Assembly (NCBI GenBank): GCA_023433755.1
Contig: JAEYUA010000290.1
Location: 1 to 26,372, forward strand
Reading direction: 5' to 3'
Length of the DNA stretch: 26,372 nt
DNA from: Bacteroidota bacterium
Lineage (GTDB): Bacteria > Bacteroidota > Bacteroidia > Chitinophagales > Chitinophagaceae
This document shows, one piece after another, positions 17,001 to 25,300 of this stretch. The position numbers were made by a program, and so were the translations under genes. Below the pieces are notes generated by a model. That model was not told the DNA's origin. It ran no database searches and was given only the letters and a program-made list of their open reading frames with translations. Each line of letters opens with the position of its first letter. Within the stretch, counting starts at the first letter, position 1.

Positions 17001-17052
17001 CCAGTCTGATGCTAGTTTTAGGGAAACACCAACAACGCAGTTTAAAATTATA

Positions 17053-17346
17053 TTATTTTGCTGTTGTTAAAAGCACAGTATATTCTCTCACATCTTTATT
17101 CAGCTTGAAAGAACTTTGTAGATAACCAGGGCATTTTATAATAACATTTTGTTCATCCTTAGTTACGATTTTTATGACACTATCTATACCTGCTGTAGCT
17201 TTCTTATGACCATTATCATAATATGCAATTGCATTGGTCAAAATTGATTTTTTATCTTCATCGATCACCCTTATCTGAACAGAACTAGTCTCTATACATC
17301 CAATAAACATGCAAGTAAAAAATGCTATGAAAATAAATTTATTCAT
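17053..17346 (-). CDS. Small lipoprotein with a transthyretin-like beta domain (tentative)
   Basis: This encodes 97 aa. MNKFIFIAFFTCMFIGC is a lipoprotein signal with Cys at residue 17. The mature 80 residues (VQIRVIDEDKKSILTNAIAYYDNG, then NVIIKCPGYLQSSFKLNKDVREYTVLL) have the layout of a carboxypeptidase-regulatory or PEGA-like beta sandwich, judged by pattern only. Its start overlaps the stop of the upstream gene by 8 bp (ATGAATAA), so it is translated as the last member of a three-gene unit. Base composition is AT-rich like its two partners and unlike the surrounding genes. Confidence 0.75.
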   Translation of the reverse strand: MNKFIFIAFFTCMFIGCIETSSVQIRVIDEDKKSILTNAIAYYDNGHKKATAGIDSVIKIVTKDEQNVIIKCPGYLQSSFKLNKDVREYTVLLTTAK

Positions 17347-17962
17347 GTTTAAAATTTATTGTTGAAATAACCGATGATATAATTTGATGCGGCTTTGATA
17401 TTTCATATTTTAAAATCGCACCTTTGATTCCGCCGATTTGAACTCCGGGATTTAGTAAATAAGTTAAAGAACTACAAACCCATAATTTTGTGCTTTTATC
17501 TTCGCTCTGAAATACCTCACAATTGAATCCAAGTATATTTTCAATATCGTTAGTTTTGATATAATTCAAATTAATGTCTTCATCCCAAGGTAATTTTGTA
17601 CCATTCTTACTCAAATTATAAAACTTACCAGCTATATTTAATACTGTCGTTACATCAATATTTATGGAATTACCCTTATAAAATTGCTTTGATTCTGTTG
17701 GATAAGATAAAATTAAAGCGCTGTCCTTATATATCGTAATACTATCCAATATCGTAATTGAAAACTTTTCCTTCTCCAATCCTTTTAGAATCTCGCTACC
17801 AAATTCAAATAACAGTGAATCTTCTTTCGTCGCAAGGTCTTTACTATTATTAAAATTGATTTCAACTTTAGATTCAATGAATGTTTTATACACAGCTGTA
17901 ATGAGTGTATCCTTCGTCGAAAAGGATGAATTCAATAATAATAAATAAAAAATAATAGCCAT
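17339..17962 (-). CDS. Exported protein resembling the GLPGLI / DUF4412-type families (tentative)
   Basis: This encodes 207 aa. The N-terminus is hydrophobic (MAIIFYLLLLNSSFS) but lacks the usual basic residues. The codons just upstream of the ATG read F-F-K-K-R-I in frame, so a non-ATG start a few codons earlier may give the true signal peptide. The C-terminal half has ILGFNCEVFQSED, KLWVCSS and NPGVQIGGIKGAILKYE, reminiscent of GLPGLI-type exported proteins where a modified-Cys-containing core precedes a conserved glycine loop. I am not sure of this assignment. The gene overlaps the next lipoprotein gene and follows the 145-aa gene after a 58-bp gap containing a hairpin. Confidence 0.7.
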   Translation of the reverse strand: MAIIFYLLLLNSSFSTKDTLITAVYKTFIESKVEINFNNSKDLATKEDSLLFEFGSEILKGLEKEKFSITILDSITIYKDSALILSYPTESKQFYKGNSINIDVTTVLNIAGKFYNLSKNGTKLPWDEDINLNYIKTNDIENILGFNCEVFQSEDKSTKLWVCSSLTYLLNPGVQIGGIKGAILKYEISKPHQIISSVISTINFKHE

Positions 17963-17978
17963 AATACGCTTTTTAAAG

Positions 17979-18009
17979 AAGCGGAGTTAATATTAGCTTA
18001 ACTCCGCTT
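17979..18009. other. Perfect 12-bp hairpin between islet genes 1 and 2
   Basis: The stem 17979-17990 pairs perfectly with 17998-18009 (aagcggagttaa/ttaactccgctt) around a 7-base loop. On the plus strand it runs into five T residues (18008-18012). On the minus strand, the direction of the genes, it is followed by TTCTTTAAAAAG, a poor T-run. It may act as a partial terminator or RNA-processing stop that lowers expression of the two downstream genes. Confidence 0.7.
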
Positions 18010-18020
18010 TTTAGATTTGA

Positions 18021-18458
18021 TTAAAATTCGCTCAAAATCCTTTCATTAGCTTCTATTAGCATTGAATTTTCTTGCGTATCCATTCCTTCTTCCCAATCAC
18101 TATTATCGGATTCTGAAATGTTGATCAATGTCAATCCGCTATCGTTGTTTTCTACATTCACCTTTGCATCAGTCATCGTAGGGGTTCCACAATCAATCGT
18201 ACCCGAAACTAACTGCGCTGAAGCAGATAATACTTCACCTTTAGCTTTGTCCACAACAACCGAAACCGATATTGTGGCTGTAACTAGGCACCCCTGCCAT
18301 TGAATTGTTCGAACAATACTAAAAATAATTACTACGGGGTCCTTTTTTTCAGACGTTTGCCCCTGACTAAAATTTGTACTTGTATTTGTAAATGACAATA
18401 AGGTAAGGGATGCGAAAATTGACACTAATAATCCAGTGCGTTTAATAAATAATGTCAT
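18021..18458 (-). CDS. Exported acidic protein of unknown function
   Basis: This encodes 145 aa. MTLFIKRTGLLVSIFASLTLLSFTNT is a signal peptide with a basic start. The mature part has two cysteines (IQWQGCLVTA and GTIDCGTP) that could form a disulfide, and a very acidic C-terminal third (SESDNSDWEEGMDTQENS). No family is recognised. It is the first gene of the AT-rich three-gene unit. The upstream gap 18459-18715 is shared with a divergent gene and should contain promoters for both, but no convincing consensus was found. Codon use favours A/T-ending codons. Confidence 0.7.
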   Translation of the reverse strand: MTLFIKRTGLLVSIFASLTLLSFTNTSTNFSQGQTSEKKDPVVIIFSIVRTIQWQGCLVTATISVSVVVDKAKGEVLSASAQLVSGTIDCGTPTMTDAKVNVENNDSGLTLINISESDNSDWEEGMDTQENSMLIEANERILSEF

Positions 18459-18715
18459 AAAATATAAATTTAGATTACAATTTAACCCAGTAATTCATTC
18501 AATTCATACGTAGTAATACGGTATTATTTGAGGCGTCTCAATTAGACCACACGGCCTTATCAACTCTACACCAACTTTTTACCATCGGCAAATTCAAAAT
18601 GGCTACACATGCGCTATATATTTTTTACCTTTTTTTAAATCGCTCCAATTGAGTTACAGGCTGACTGGCATTCCTAATATTTCTTCCTTTCTTTGCGCCA
18701 ACCAAAACTCAACTC

Positions 18716-19315
18716 ATGTCTGTTTTTTTTCCTGAATTCTTTGAAAGCAATGAATACTTCATTGATGAAAAAGTCCAGTTCTTCAAATTCCATAATGAAT
18801 ACAAGGTCTATGATCCCATGGGACTTCATGTGGGGTCGGTGAACCAGCATGTTTCCGGATGGCATAAGGTGCTGCGCCTGTTTTTGAGCAAGGCCATGTT
18901 TCCCTTCCACCTCGAGGTGTCTGATAACAACGGTAAACTGCTGGCAAGCATTGACCGCGGCTGGACCTTTTGGATGTCGAAGATCACCATCAAGGATGGT
19001 AATGGTTCTGTTTCTGGCTACATCCGCCAGAAGTTCCGTTTTCTGAAACCGCGCTTCCAGATCTTCGATCAGAATGAAACCCAGATCGCGGAGATCAATG
19101 GTGACTGGAAGGCATGGGTATTTAATATCACTGATAACAATGGTTCACAGATCGGCACCATCAATAAAAAATGGGGCGGTGTTGCGAAGGAGTTTTTTAC
19201 CTCGGCGGATAAATATCATGTGAGCATTGTACCTGAATATGCAGAAGACAGGAATAAGATGAATATTGTAGTTACTGCTATTACGATTGATATGGTGTTG
19301 AAGGAAAGCAAGTAG
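18716..19315 (+). CDS. Phospholipid-scramblase-related / LURP-one-type protein
   Basis: This encodes 199 aa. It has the repeated strand pattern of the tubby-like scramblase/LURP-one fold: EYKVYDPMGLHVGSV, FHLEVSDNNGKLLASIDRGWTF, FQIFDQNETQIAEINGDWKAWVFNITDNNGSQIGTINKKWGG. Bacterial members are uncharacterised and are usually annotated as phospholipid scramblase-related; actual lipid scrambling is not established. There is no signal peptide. Only the final segment (MNIVVTAITIDMVL) is hydrophobic, comparable to the membrane-embedded helix of eukaryotic relatives. It stands alone on the plus strand, divergent from the AT-rich islet, and is followed by a large repeat region. Confidence 0.82.
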   Translation: MSVFFPEFFESNEYFIDEKVQFFKFHNEYKVYDPMGLHVGSVNQHVSGWHKVLRLFLSKAMFPFHLEVSDNNGKLLASIDRGWTFWMSKITIKDGNGSVSGYIRQKFRFLKPRFQIFDQNETQIAEINGDWKAWVFNITDNNGSQIGTINKKWGGVAKEFFTSADKYHVSIVPEYAEDRNKMNIVVTAITIDMVLKESK

Positions 19316-19317
19316 GA

Positions 19318-19634
19318 CAGTTCAAAGTTTTGAGTTCAAAGTTCAAAGTCAGAGTACGAGAGAATGATGTGTACTATTTAGTCAGAAGTCGGTAGTCAGT
19401 AGTCGGTAGTGGCAGACTTCTTATCCTTTTAATAACTACTTACCGCCTTCCTGCCTTCCCGGCCTTGCATTTATCTATAAGAAAAAGCCGGGAAGGACGG
19501 TAAGTAAATAACCACAGATTGTAGAGAACTTATTTATCCAGTGGGAACCTCTATTTTCTAACTTTCTGACTTACGACAGAAACTCCTTTCTCTAGTTCGC
19601 CGACTTTGAACTTTGAACTCAAGACTTTTAACTG
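19318..19634. repeat. Nested inverted repeats between convergent genes
   Basis: The outer arms 19318-19350 and 19602-19634 are 33-bp inverted copies with two mismatches, made of GTTCAAAGTT words. Within them lies the AGTCGGTAGT tract (19386-19409, also at 13762-13785), then an inner pair of the GGGAAGGcGGTAAGTA family: 19436-19463 (inverted) and 19487-19506. The right outer arm runs over the stop codon of the DUF2059 gene (19628-19630), and the left arm begins 3 bases after the stop of the scramblase-like gene. No gene lies in the 312-bp gap. Confidence 0.88.
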
Positions 19635-20122
19635 CCTCCAACGATCCAATCATGTATCACCTGCGCGGCAGCAAGGCTTTTCATCATGATGAGGGGAAAA
19701 TCTTTGGCAAGTTTTTGGCCGGCCGATGTTTTATAGAATTTTACCAACCGCTTCATTTCCTTGTAAGTAAAATGCTGGCGATAGATATGTACCACAGCAT
19801 TATCCAGCCATTGCCTTCCTTTTCCATTAGTGAAGGATGATCTTAACAGATCGAGTTCGGCCTGGGAGGTTTTGCCTTCTTTGGCTTCCTCCGCCATTTT
19901 GAATTCGATGGCCTCGTTGATATTGAAACCGCCTTTCAGGGCTCTTAATTCTCTTACCTTTTTTGTAAAGCGGTCTTCTTCAACGGCTGTTGTATCTATT
20001 TTATAAGACTGAACTTCGGAAGTGATTCTTTCAAATATGTTTTTGAGCTGCGTGCTATCCTGGGCAAAAATATTTTGTACAAAAAACAGCAATAGAAACA
20101 CCACATAAATTTTAAAATTCAT
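19628..20122 (-). CDS. DUF2059-domain exported protein
   Basis: This encodes 164 aa from the ATG at 20122; an in-frame TTG two codons upstream is not needed. MNFKIYVVFLLLFFVQNIFA is a signal peptide. The mature protein is helical. The block YRQHFTYKEMKRLVKFYKTSAGQKLAKDFPLI is the diagnostic DUF2059 signature, with the F(Y)KTSAGQK core present. The function of DUF2059 proteins is unknown; most are periplasmic. The last codon and stop lie inside the right arm of a long inverted repeat, so that repeat arrived or spread without disturbing the frame. Confidence 0.9.
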   Translation of the reverse strand: MNFKIYVVFLLLFFVQNIFAQDSTQLKNIFERITSEVQSYKIDTTAVEEDRFTKKVRELRALKGGFNINEAIEFKMAEEAKEGKTSQAELDLLRSSFTNGKGRQWLDNAVVHIYRQHFTYKEMKRLVKFYKTSAGQKLAKDFPLIMMKSLAAAQVIHDWIVGGS

Positions 20123-20194
20123 AATCAATATTCATTTTGTTATTACGGTTGAAGATAAATGTTAGTATCAAAGAACAGGTTTGAACAGCAGCCA

Positions 20195-20331
20195 CTACTT
20201 ACCGCCTTCGCGCCTTCCCGGCTATGTATTTTGTTTTGGTAAACCAGTTGGTTCCTAGAACAATATTTTTTTGGCTGGGAAGGCAAGCCTTCGCTAAAGC
20301 TTCGGCTGTCGCTGCGGGAAGGCGGTAAGTA
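20195..20331. repeat. Inverted GGGAAGGCGGTAAGTA repeat carrying an embedded second element
   Basis: The left arm is 20195-20222 (ctacttaccgcc...cccggc) and the right arm ends at 20331 (gcgggaaggcggtaagta from 20314). Between them TTGGCTGGGAAGGCA (20271-20285) is interrupted by the element agccttcgctaaagct at 20286-20301, after which the host sequence resumes as GGGAAGGCGG. The 398-bp gap 20123-20520 also contains about 190 bases (20332-20520) upstream of the small gene with no repeat that I can see. Confidence 0.88.
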
Positions 20332-20520
20332 AAGTCATTACAGCATGATATGTAAACACGATTCCAGGGCCAAAACAGGTAGATTTACGATTGCCACAAC
20401 ACCCCATTTTTAGTAACTTAGAAATACGGTAAAAATCCTCCCCAAAATCCTACCCGGAAAGCCCTCCACCTCCTCTGAACCATTGGCAAAGTATTTGTCT
20501 TTTTATTAAAAAATAAGGAT

Positions 20521-20670
20521 ATGTGGTTTTCCGAGATTCTGATGCACAATGCCAACGAGGTTTGTTTTTCAGCCGCTATGCTGGTCTCCTTTCTTTTTTA
20601 CTACCAGTACAAAAAATATGAAGCAGAAGCAGAGAAAGAAGACATGATCGAAAACTTTCTCAATTCCTGA
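20521..20670 (+). CDS. Small single-span membrane protein (49 aa)
   Basis: An ATG at 20521 opens 49 codons ending with TGA at 20668-20670. The product has a short N-terminus, one hydrophobic segment (about residues 14-28, VCFSAAMLVSFLFYY), then a charged tail (QYKKYEAEAEKEDM), a classic small membrane-protein layout with a cytoplasmic acidic/basic tail. AAGGA sits only 1-2 bases from the ATG, closer than ideal for a ribosome site. It ends exactly one base before the stop of the convergent dipeptidase gene. No family is recognised. Amino-acid composition and tight packing argue for a real gene, but the evidence is modest. Confidence 0.55.
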   Translation: MWFSEILMHNANEVCFSAAMLVSFLFYYQYKKYEAEAEKEDMIENFLNS

Positions 20671-22209
20671 TCATTTGAAATTTTCCTTTAAAAAATTCAC
20701 CGCGTTCCGGTAAAAAATATTTTCCAGGAGATCGGCAGGCTTAATAAAACTGCTGATCCTTACAGGCAAAGCATACATCGCTTCCATTTCCCAGGCTTCG
20801 AAATTTTTCAGCAGGTATTTTTTGAAAGCCTCCAGTTGTGTCACATTCCGGCAGCCATCCAAAGGGTTGATCACGCCGTCAAAATCAGAACCGATACAAA
20901 TCCGCTTCGCCATCATGGCCGCATTGATCCTATACTTATCCGCAATGATAAAAAAATGAAAGACCTGGTTCATAAAGTGCCGGGCATGGTACCGCGGGTA
21001 ATTCTGCCTGTCCTCCAGCAAAATATCATACACATCCAGGTAATCACTGTCAACAGGCTGTGACCGTGGCGCCTGCAGGAAAAAATCCTTTTCCTGCGGA
21101 CTGATCACTTCCATATCAAAAAAATCATCCGTATAATCATCTCCCAGCATCAAATCATCCGGCAGACCAAGGATCCGCTGGTCCATGGACAATCCAATGA
21201 TCCCTCCCGAGAAAACAATATCCCTCACATCCTCATCATATAAATTAATGCTGCTGGCATTAAAAGCAGTTCCGGCTAAGTAACCCGCGGGCTTGTAATG
21301 TTTCACTCTCAGGAAACCGCCCGAAAGATTATCATGATCGTAATGAAATTTTCCTCTTTTATCATATTCAATTCCTGTGAGACCGGCATGCGTACAGATC
21401 ATGGGCATTTGCATGGTACCCGGTCGGTAATCTCTCAACTGGCGGCGGGCATAGAGACTCATATGTTTGATGTCGAGCAGGATGCCTTTCTGTTCCATTC
21501 TTTGCAATAGCCGGAATCCATGTTGGGTAATGCCATTACCTGTGGGATAAAAAGGTTCCTGCTTAAAAATCTGGATACCAAATGCATGGTTGCAGAAATC
21601 ATTTTGTTGCAGGTGGGCGATGTTTATGGAGAGAATACGGTTGTCGGTAGTGAACTTTTCGAAATTATCCCAGAACCCCCGCCTGCGGTCTTCCTCTTCC
21701 TGGCCTTGCTGAAGCCCCCAGAATGCATGCGGTCCTTCGAGTATCAGTACGGCATGGATGGTATTAAGATCAGCAGCATTGTATTCTGAGAATTTGGAGA
21801 TGATTTTCAGTTTCTTCCCGGCCTTTGTTGTATGTGCTTTTAAATTGTCCAGTTCTTCATTCAGCATCTGGAAATAGATATCACCTGATGCAATATCGCG
21901 GATGCGGTTCAGGTCTATGTATTGCGTTTGTTCCTGTTTCGCGAGTGTATTGATCAGGGTATCCCGCATCATGGCTGTTTCAGGTGGATGCAGGGCAAGA
22001 CCAATCAGGTTGACCTTTCCTTTGATCAATTGTGTTAATGATGCCTGTGAGTCGATCACTTCATTGATGCCCTGGCAATTGAGCAGGCGTGTGAGCAGCG
22101 TGGGATTTTTGAATTTGATGGAGATGGTATCCCAGGGTGAAGGGCGGCTGGCGGGGGCGCTCATCTGCGCTTTCAATGCGGGATGAACATGAAAGTCGAA
22201 AACTGGCAT
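20671..22209 (-). CDS. Membrane-dipeptidase-like (M19) metallohydrolase
   Basis: This encodes 512 aa with no signal peptide. It has the peptidase M19 layout: a metal-binding start FDFHVHP (H7, H9), an EGPHAFWG block where the bridging Glu sits in the family, DIKHMS and CTHAGLTG with the two later His ligands, and GSDFDG at 440-445, which is diagnostic. M19 enzymes hydrolyse dipeptides, often with D-residues, using two zinc ions. The first motif is HxH here, whereas renal-dipeptidase-type enzymes have HxD, and the protein is about 100-150 residues longer than typical, so its substrate may differ. It is convergent with the 49-aa gene. A general amidohydrolase is the alternative call. Confidence 0.85.
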   Translation of the reverse strand: MPVFDFHVHPALKAQMSAPASRPSPWDTISIKFKNPTLLTRLLNCQGINEVIDSQASLTQLIKGKVNLIGLALHPPETAMMRDTLINTLAKQEQTQYIDLNRIRDIASGDIYFQMLNEELDNLKAHTTKAGKKLKIISKFSEYNAADLNTIHAVLILEGPHAFWGLQQGQEEEDRRRGFWDNFEKFTTDNRILSINIAHLQQNDFCNHAFGIQIFKQEPFYPTGNGITQHGFRLLQRMEQKGILLDIKHMSLYARRQLRDYRPGTMQMPMICTHAGLTGIEYDKRGKFHYDHDNLSGGFLRVKHYKPAGYLAGTAFNASSINLYDEDVRDIVFSGGIIGLSMDQRILGLPDDLMLGDDYTDDFFDMEVISPQEKDFFLQAPRSQPVDSDYLDVYDILLEDRQNYPRYHARHFMNQVFHFFIIADKYRINAAMMAKRICIGSDFDGVINPLDGCRNVTQLEAFKKYLLKNFEAWEMEAMYALPVRISSFIKPADLLENIFYRNAVNFLKENFK

Positions 22210-22282
22210 TGGAAATAGTTGTCATATAAATATTGGAAAAAATAAAGACTTCCACAAAAAGCTTTCTACCCAGGTTTTTTAA

Positions 22283-22341
22283 ACCGCCAAGGGAAGAAGG
22301 GGCACAAGGATTTATCCTGGCGCCCTTCTTCCCTTGGCGGT
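22283..22341. repeat. Inverted repeat with 19-bp arms (ACCGCCAAG family)
   Basis: The arms 22283-22301 and 22323-22341 are perfect 19-bp inverted copies, extended imperfectly by GCGCCAGGA-type bases toward a loop. It is a variant of the repeat at 10410-10476. It begins 8 bp downstream of the RND permease stop codon, in the 140-bp gap between two minus-strand genes. No T-run follows on the minus strand. Confidence 0.9.
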
Positions 22342-22349
22342 AAAAACTT

Positions 22350-25300
22350 TTATATTCTCTTCGGTGCTGGCTTCAATTTACCCGTCCACACTTTCTTACC
22401 CTGTAAACTTCTCACCAGGTACATAAATCCTACAAAGAGAAAGAACAGTGGCCCGAGGAATCCAAAGAGCGCCACGAACTTGGTACCATAGAATTTTTCC
22501 ATTGGCCTTCTCAGTCTTTCAGAGATGATGTACATGCTCGGTACCATCAAAAGTGTAAGGAAGAAAGAGAAAATGAGACCAAAGATGATGGTCCAGCTCA
22601 ATGGTCCCCAGAACACCACGCTGTCACCTCCGAAAAAGATATCCGGGTCGAGGTGCTGGAACATGGAAACAAAATCAATATTGAAACCTACTGCCAGCGG
22701 GAATAATCCCAACATGGTAGCAATGGCAGTAAGCATTACAGGAATGATCCTGATCTTGCCCGCCTGTATCGCTGCTTCTCTTGTACGGTATCCACGTCCT
22801 CTTAATTCGTCTGTAAATTCAATCAGCAGGATACCATTCTTGATCACGATACCGGCCAAACCAACAATACCCACTCCCACCATGATGGTTGGCATGGTCA
22901 TGCCCGTGATGGCGAAGCCAAGGAATACACCAATCACCGAGAAGAAGATCTCTGTCAGTACAATGAATGGTTTACTCAGGCTGTTGAACTGAAGAACCAG
23001 GATCAGGAAGATGATCAGCAAGGCACTGATTAGCGAGGTCAGGAGGAATTCCATCGTTTCCTGCTGCTGTTCGCTCTCCCCGCTTTGCCTGATGGTGACA
23101 TCAGGAGGCATTTTTGTCCTGGCTTTAAAATCTTCAATCTTCGCTGCCAGTTGCTGGTTAATCACTGGTGTCATATTCATATCTGTAACATTCGACTGCA
23201 ACTGGATGGTGCGTTTTACATTCTTACGGTTGATGGCACCGGGTGTGCTGGTATAGTCAATTGAGGCCACTGCGTTCAGCGGCACCTGCTTGATCTGCAT
23301 GGTAGCCATGTCACGGAAAGTGATCCGCATATTCATCAGTGCGCTGATATCATTGCGGGTCATTTCTTTTAAACGCAACTGGATCTTGTATTCATCCTCA
23401 CCCTCTTTTAATTTGCTCACTTCTTTACCAAATACTGCTGTACGTATGGCCATACCAATCTGTCCTGTACTCAGCCCTTCGGCCATAGCCCTCGTTCTGT
23501 CAACATTAATGGTGATTTCGGGGTTGAGCAGGTCCACATCCATCTGGAGATTCTCAATGCCTTCCACCCGGTTGGTGTCCAGGAAATTTTTTAACCCGGT
23601 AGATACTTCCGCGATGTTTTCGAAATTATCACCAATGATCTCAATGTTCACAGGCGGATCAGTGGGCGGCCCGCCATCTTCCTGCGCTACCTCAACGGAA
23701 GTGCCTGGAATTCCCTGCACCACTTTCCGGATCTCAGCCATCAATGGCGCTGTTTTCTTTCCCTGTCTTTCTTCGTAAGAAAGGAAAGAGACCTGTATCC
23801 TTCCCAGGTTGGACTGCGTACTCCGGTTATTATCTCTCGGGTTGTTGGCACTCACAGCAACATTGGAGATCATACTTTCTACGATGCCACCAGGCTGGCC
23901 GGGCATTTCTTTTTCCAAAACTTTTGTTACACGGCCTTCAAGAATTCTCAAAGTGGAATCCGTTGTTTCCGCGCTGGTACCTACCGGCATTTTGAGGTAA
24001 ACGAAAACAATATTGGGATCACCTGAAGGAAAGAACGGCGTGGCTGGTTTTCTTACCATCAAAGCCAGGACGGAAATAATAAACAATCCAAAAAGTGAGG
24101 CAAACATCCATGCGGGTCTATTACCATGCAGTAACCAGCGCAGCAATCTTTCATAGCGGCGCATCAGTCCGGGCAGGATCCTGTGCTGGAAAGCATAAAT
24201 CACATCCTTCAATACATAACTATGGAAGATCATCAGCAGGGCCATGAAGAGGAAAAAATTGGCAATGCCATGCCATCCCGGCAAATGAAATAGTACACCG
24301 AATACCACCAGTACCCAAAACACAGGCATCTTGAAAATTGCATTTTTGGGTTTTTCATATTCCTTTCCTTCCGGCCTCATAAAACTAACCGCAAATACAG
24401 GGTTGATGATGAAAGCCACGACGAGTGAAGCTGCCAGGGTCAGGATGAGCATCACAGGCAGGTAGATCATAAACTTACCGATCAGTCCTTTCCAGAGTAA
24501 TAAAGGAAAAAACGGAGCCAGCGTGGTGGCTGTACCGGCCAGTACTGGGATGAATACTTCCCCTGCCGCTTCCTTCGCGGCACGAACAATCGGCACCTTA
24601 CCATTGTTGTATATCCGGTGAGTATTCTCAATCACCACGATGGCATCATCTACAATAATTCCAAGTCCGAACAATAGTGCAAAGAGCACAATGAAGTTCA
24701 GCGTGATAGCTCCACCGGTAATAAACTCTCCCAGCGGTAAAAACATGAATGCAACAAATACAGAAAGAGGCACACTCAAAGCCACGAAGAAGGCATTGGT
24801 CACACCCATGAAAAACATGAGAATGAGCAATACCAGGATGAATCCGATAATAATGGTATTCACCAGTTCATGAAATGAAGTGGCGGTTTGTTTACTCTGG
24901 TCACCTGTGATCACCACCTTCAACTGGTCGGCCTGGGGTATCTCTCCGCTTTCCTGCATGTCTGCAATGATCTCCTTAACACCGGCCGCTGTATTAATCA
25001 GGTTTTCTCCTGCACGTTTTACTATATTCAGCGTGATTACATTCTTACCATCAAGGCGTGCATAACTTTCTGTTTCTTTTACGGTATCCTTAAGATCTGC
25101 GATATCTCTCAGGTAAATGGAAGCACCTTCCGGACCCTTTACAATGATATTATTCAGATCGAGTGAACTGGTAAACTGTCCTTTCACACGGATGGTCCTT
25201 TTCATATCCCCCACATCAACCAGGCCACCGCTAATATCACGATTCTCAAAATTTACAGCGTTTTCGATATCCATGAAGGTGAGACGGGCAGCATGCATCT

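Noticed and set aside
17053..18458. Toxin-immunity module
   Set aside because: No nuclease, pore-forming or other toxin motif and no typical immunity protein could be recognised in the three proteins.
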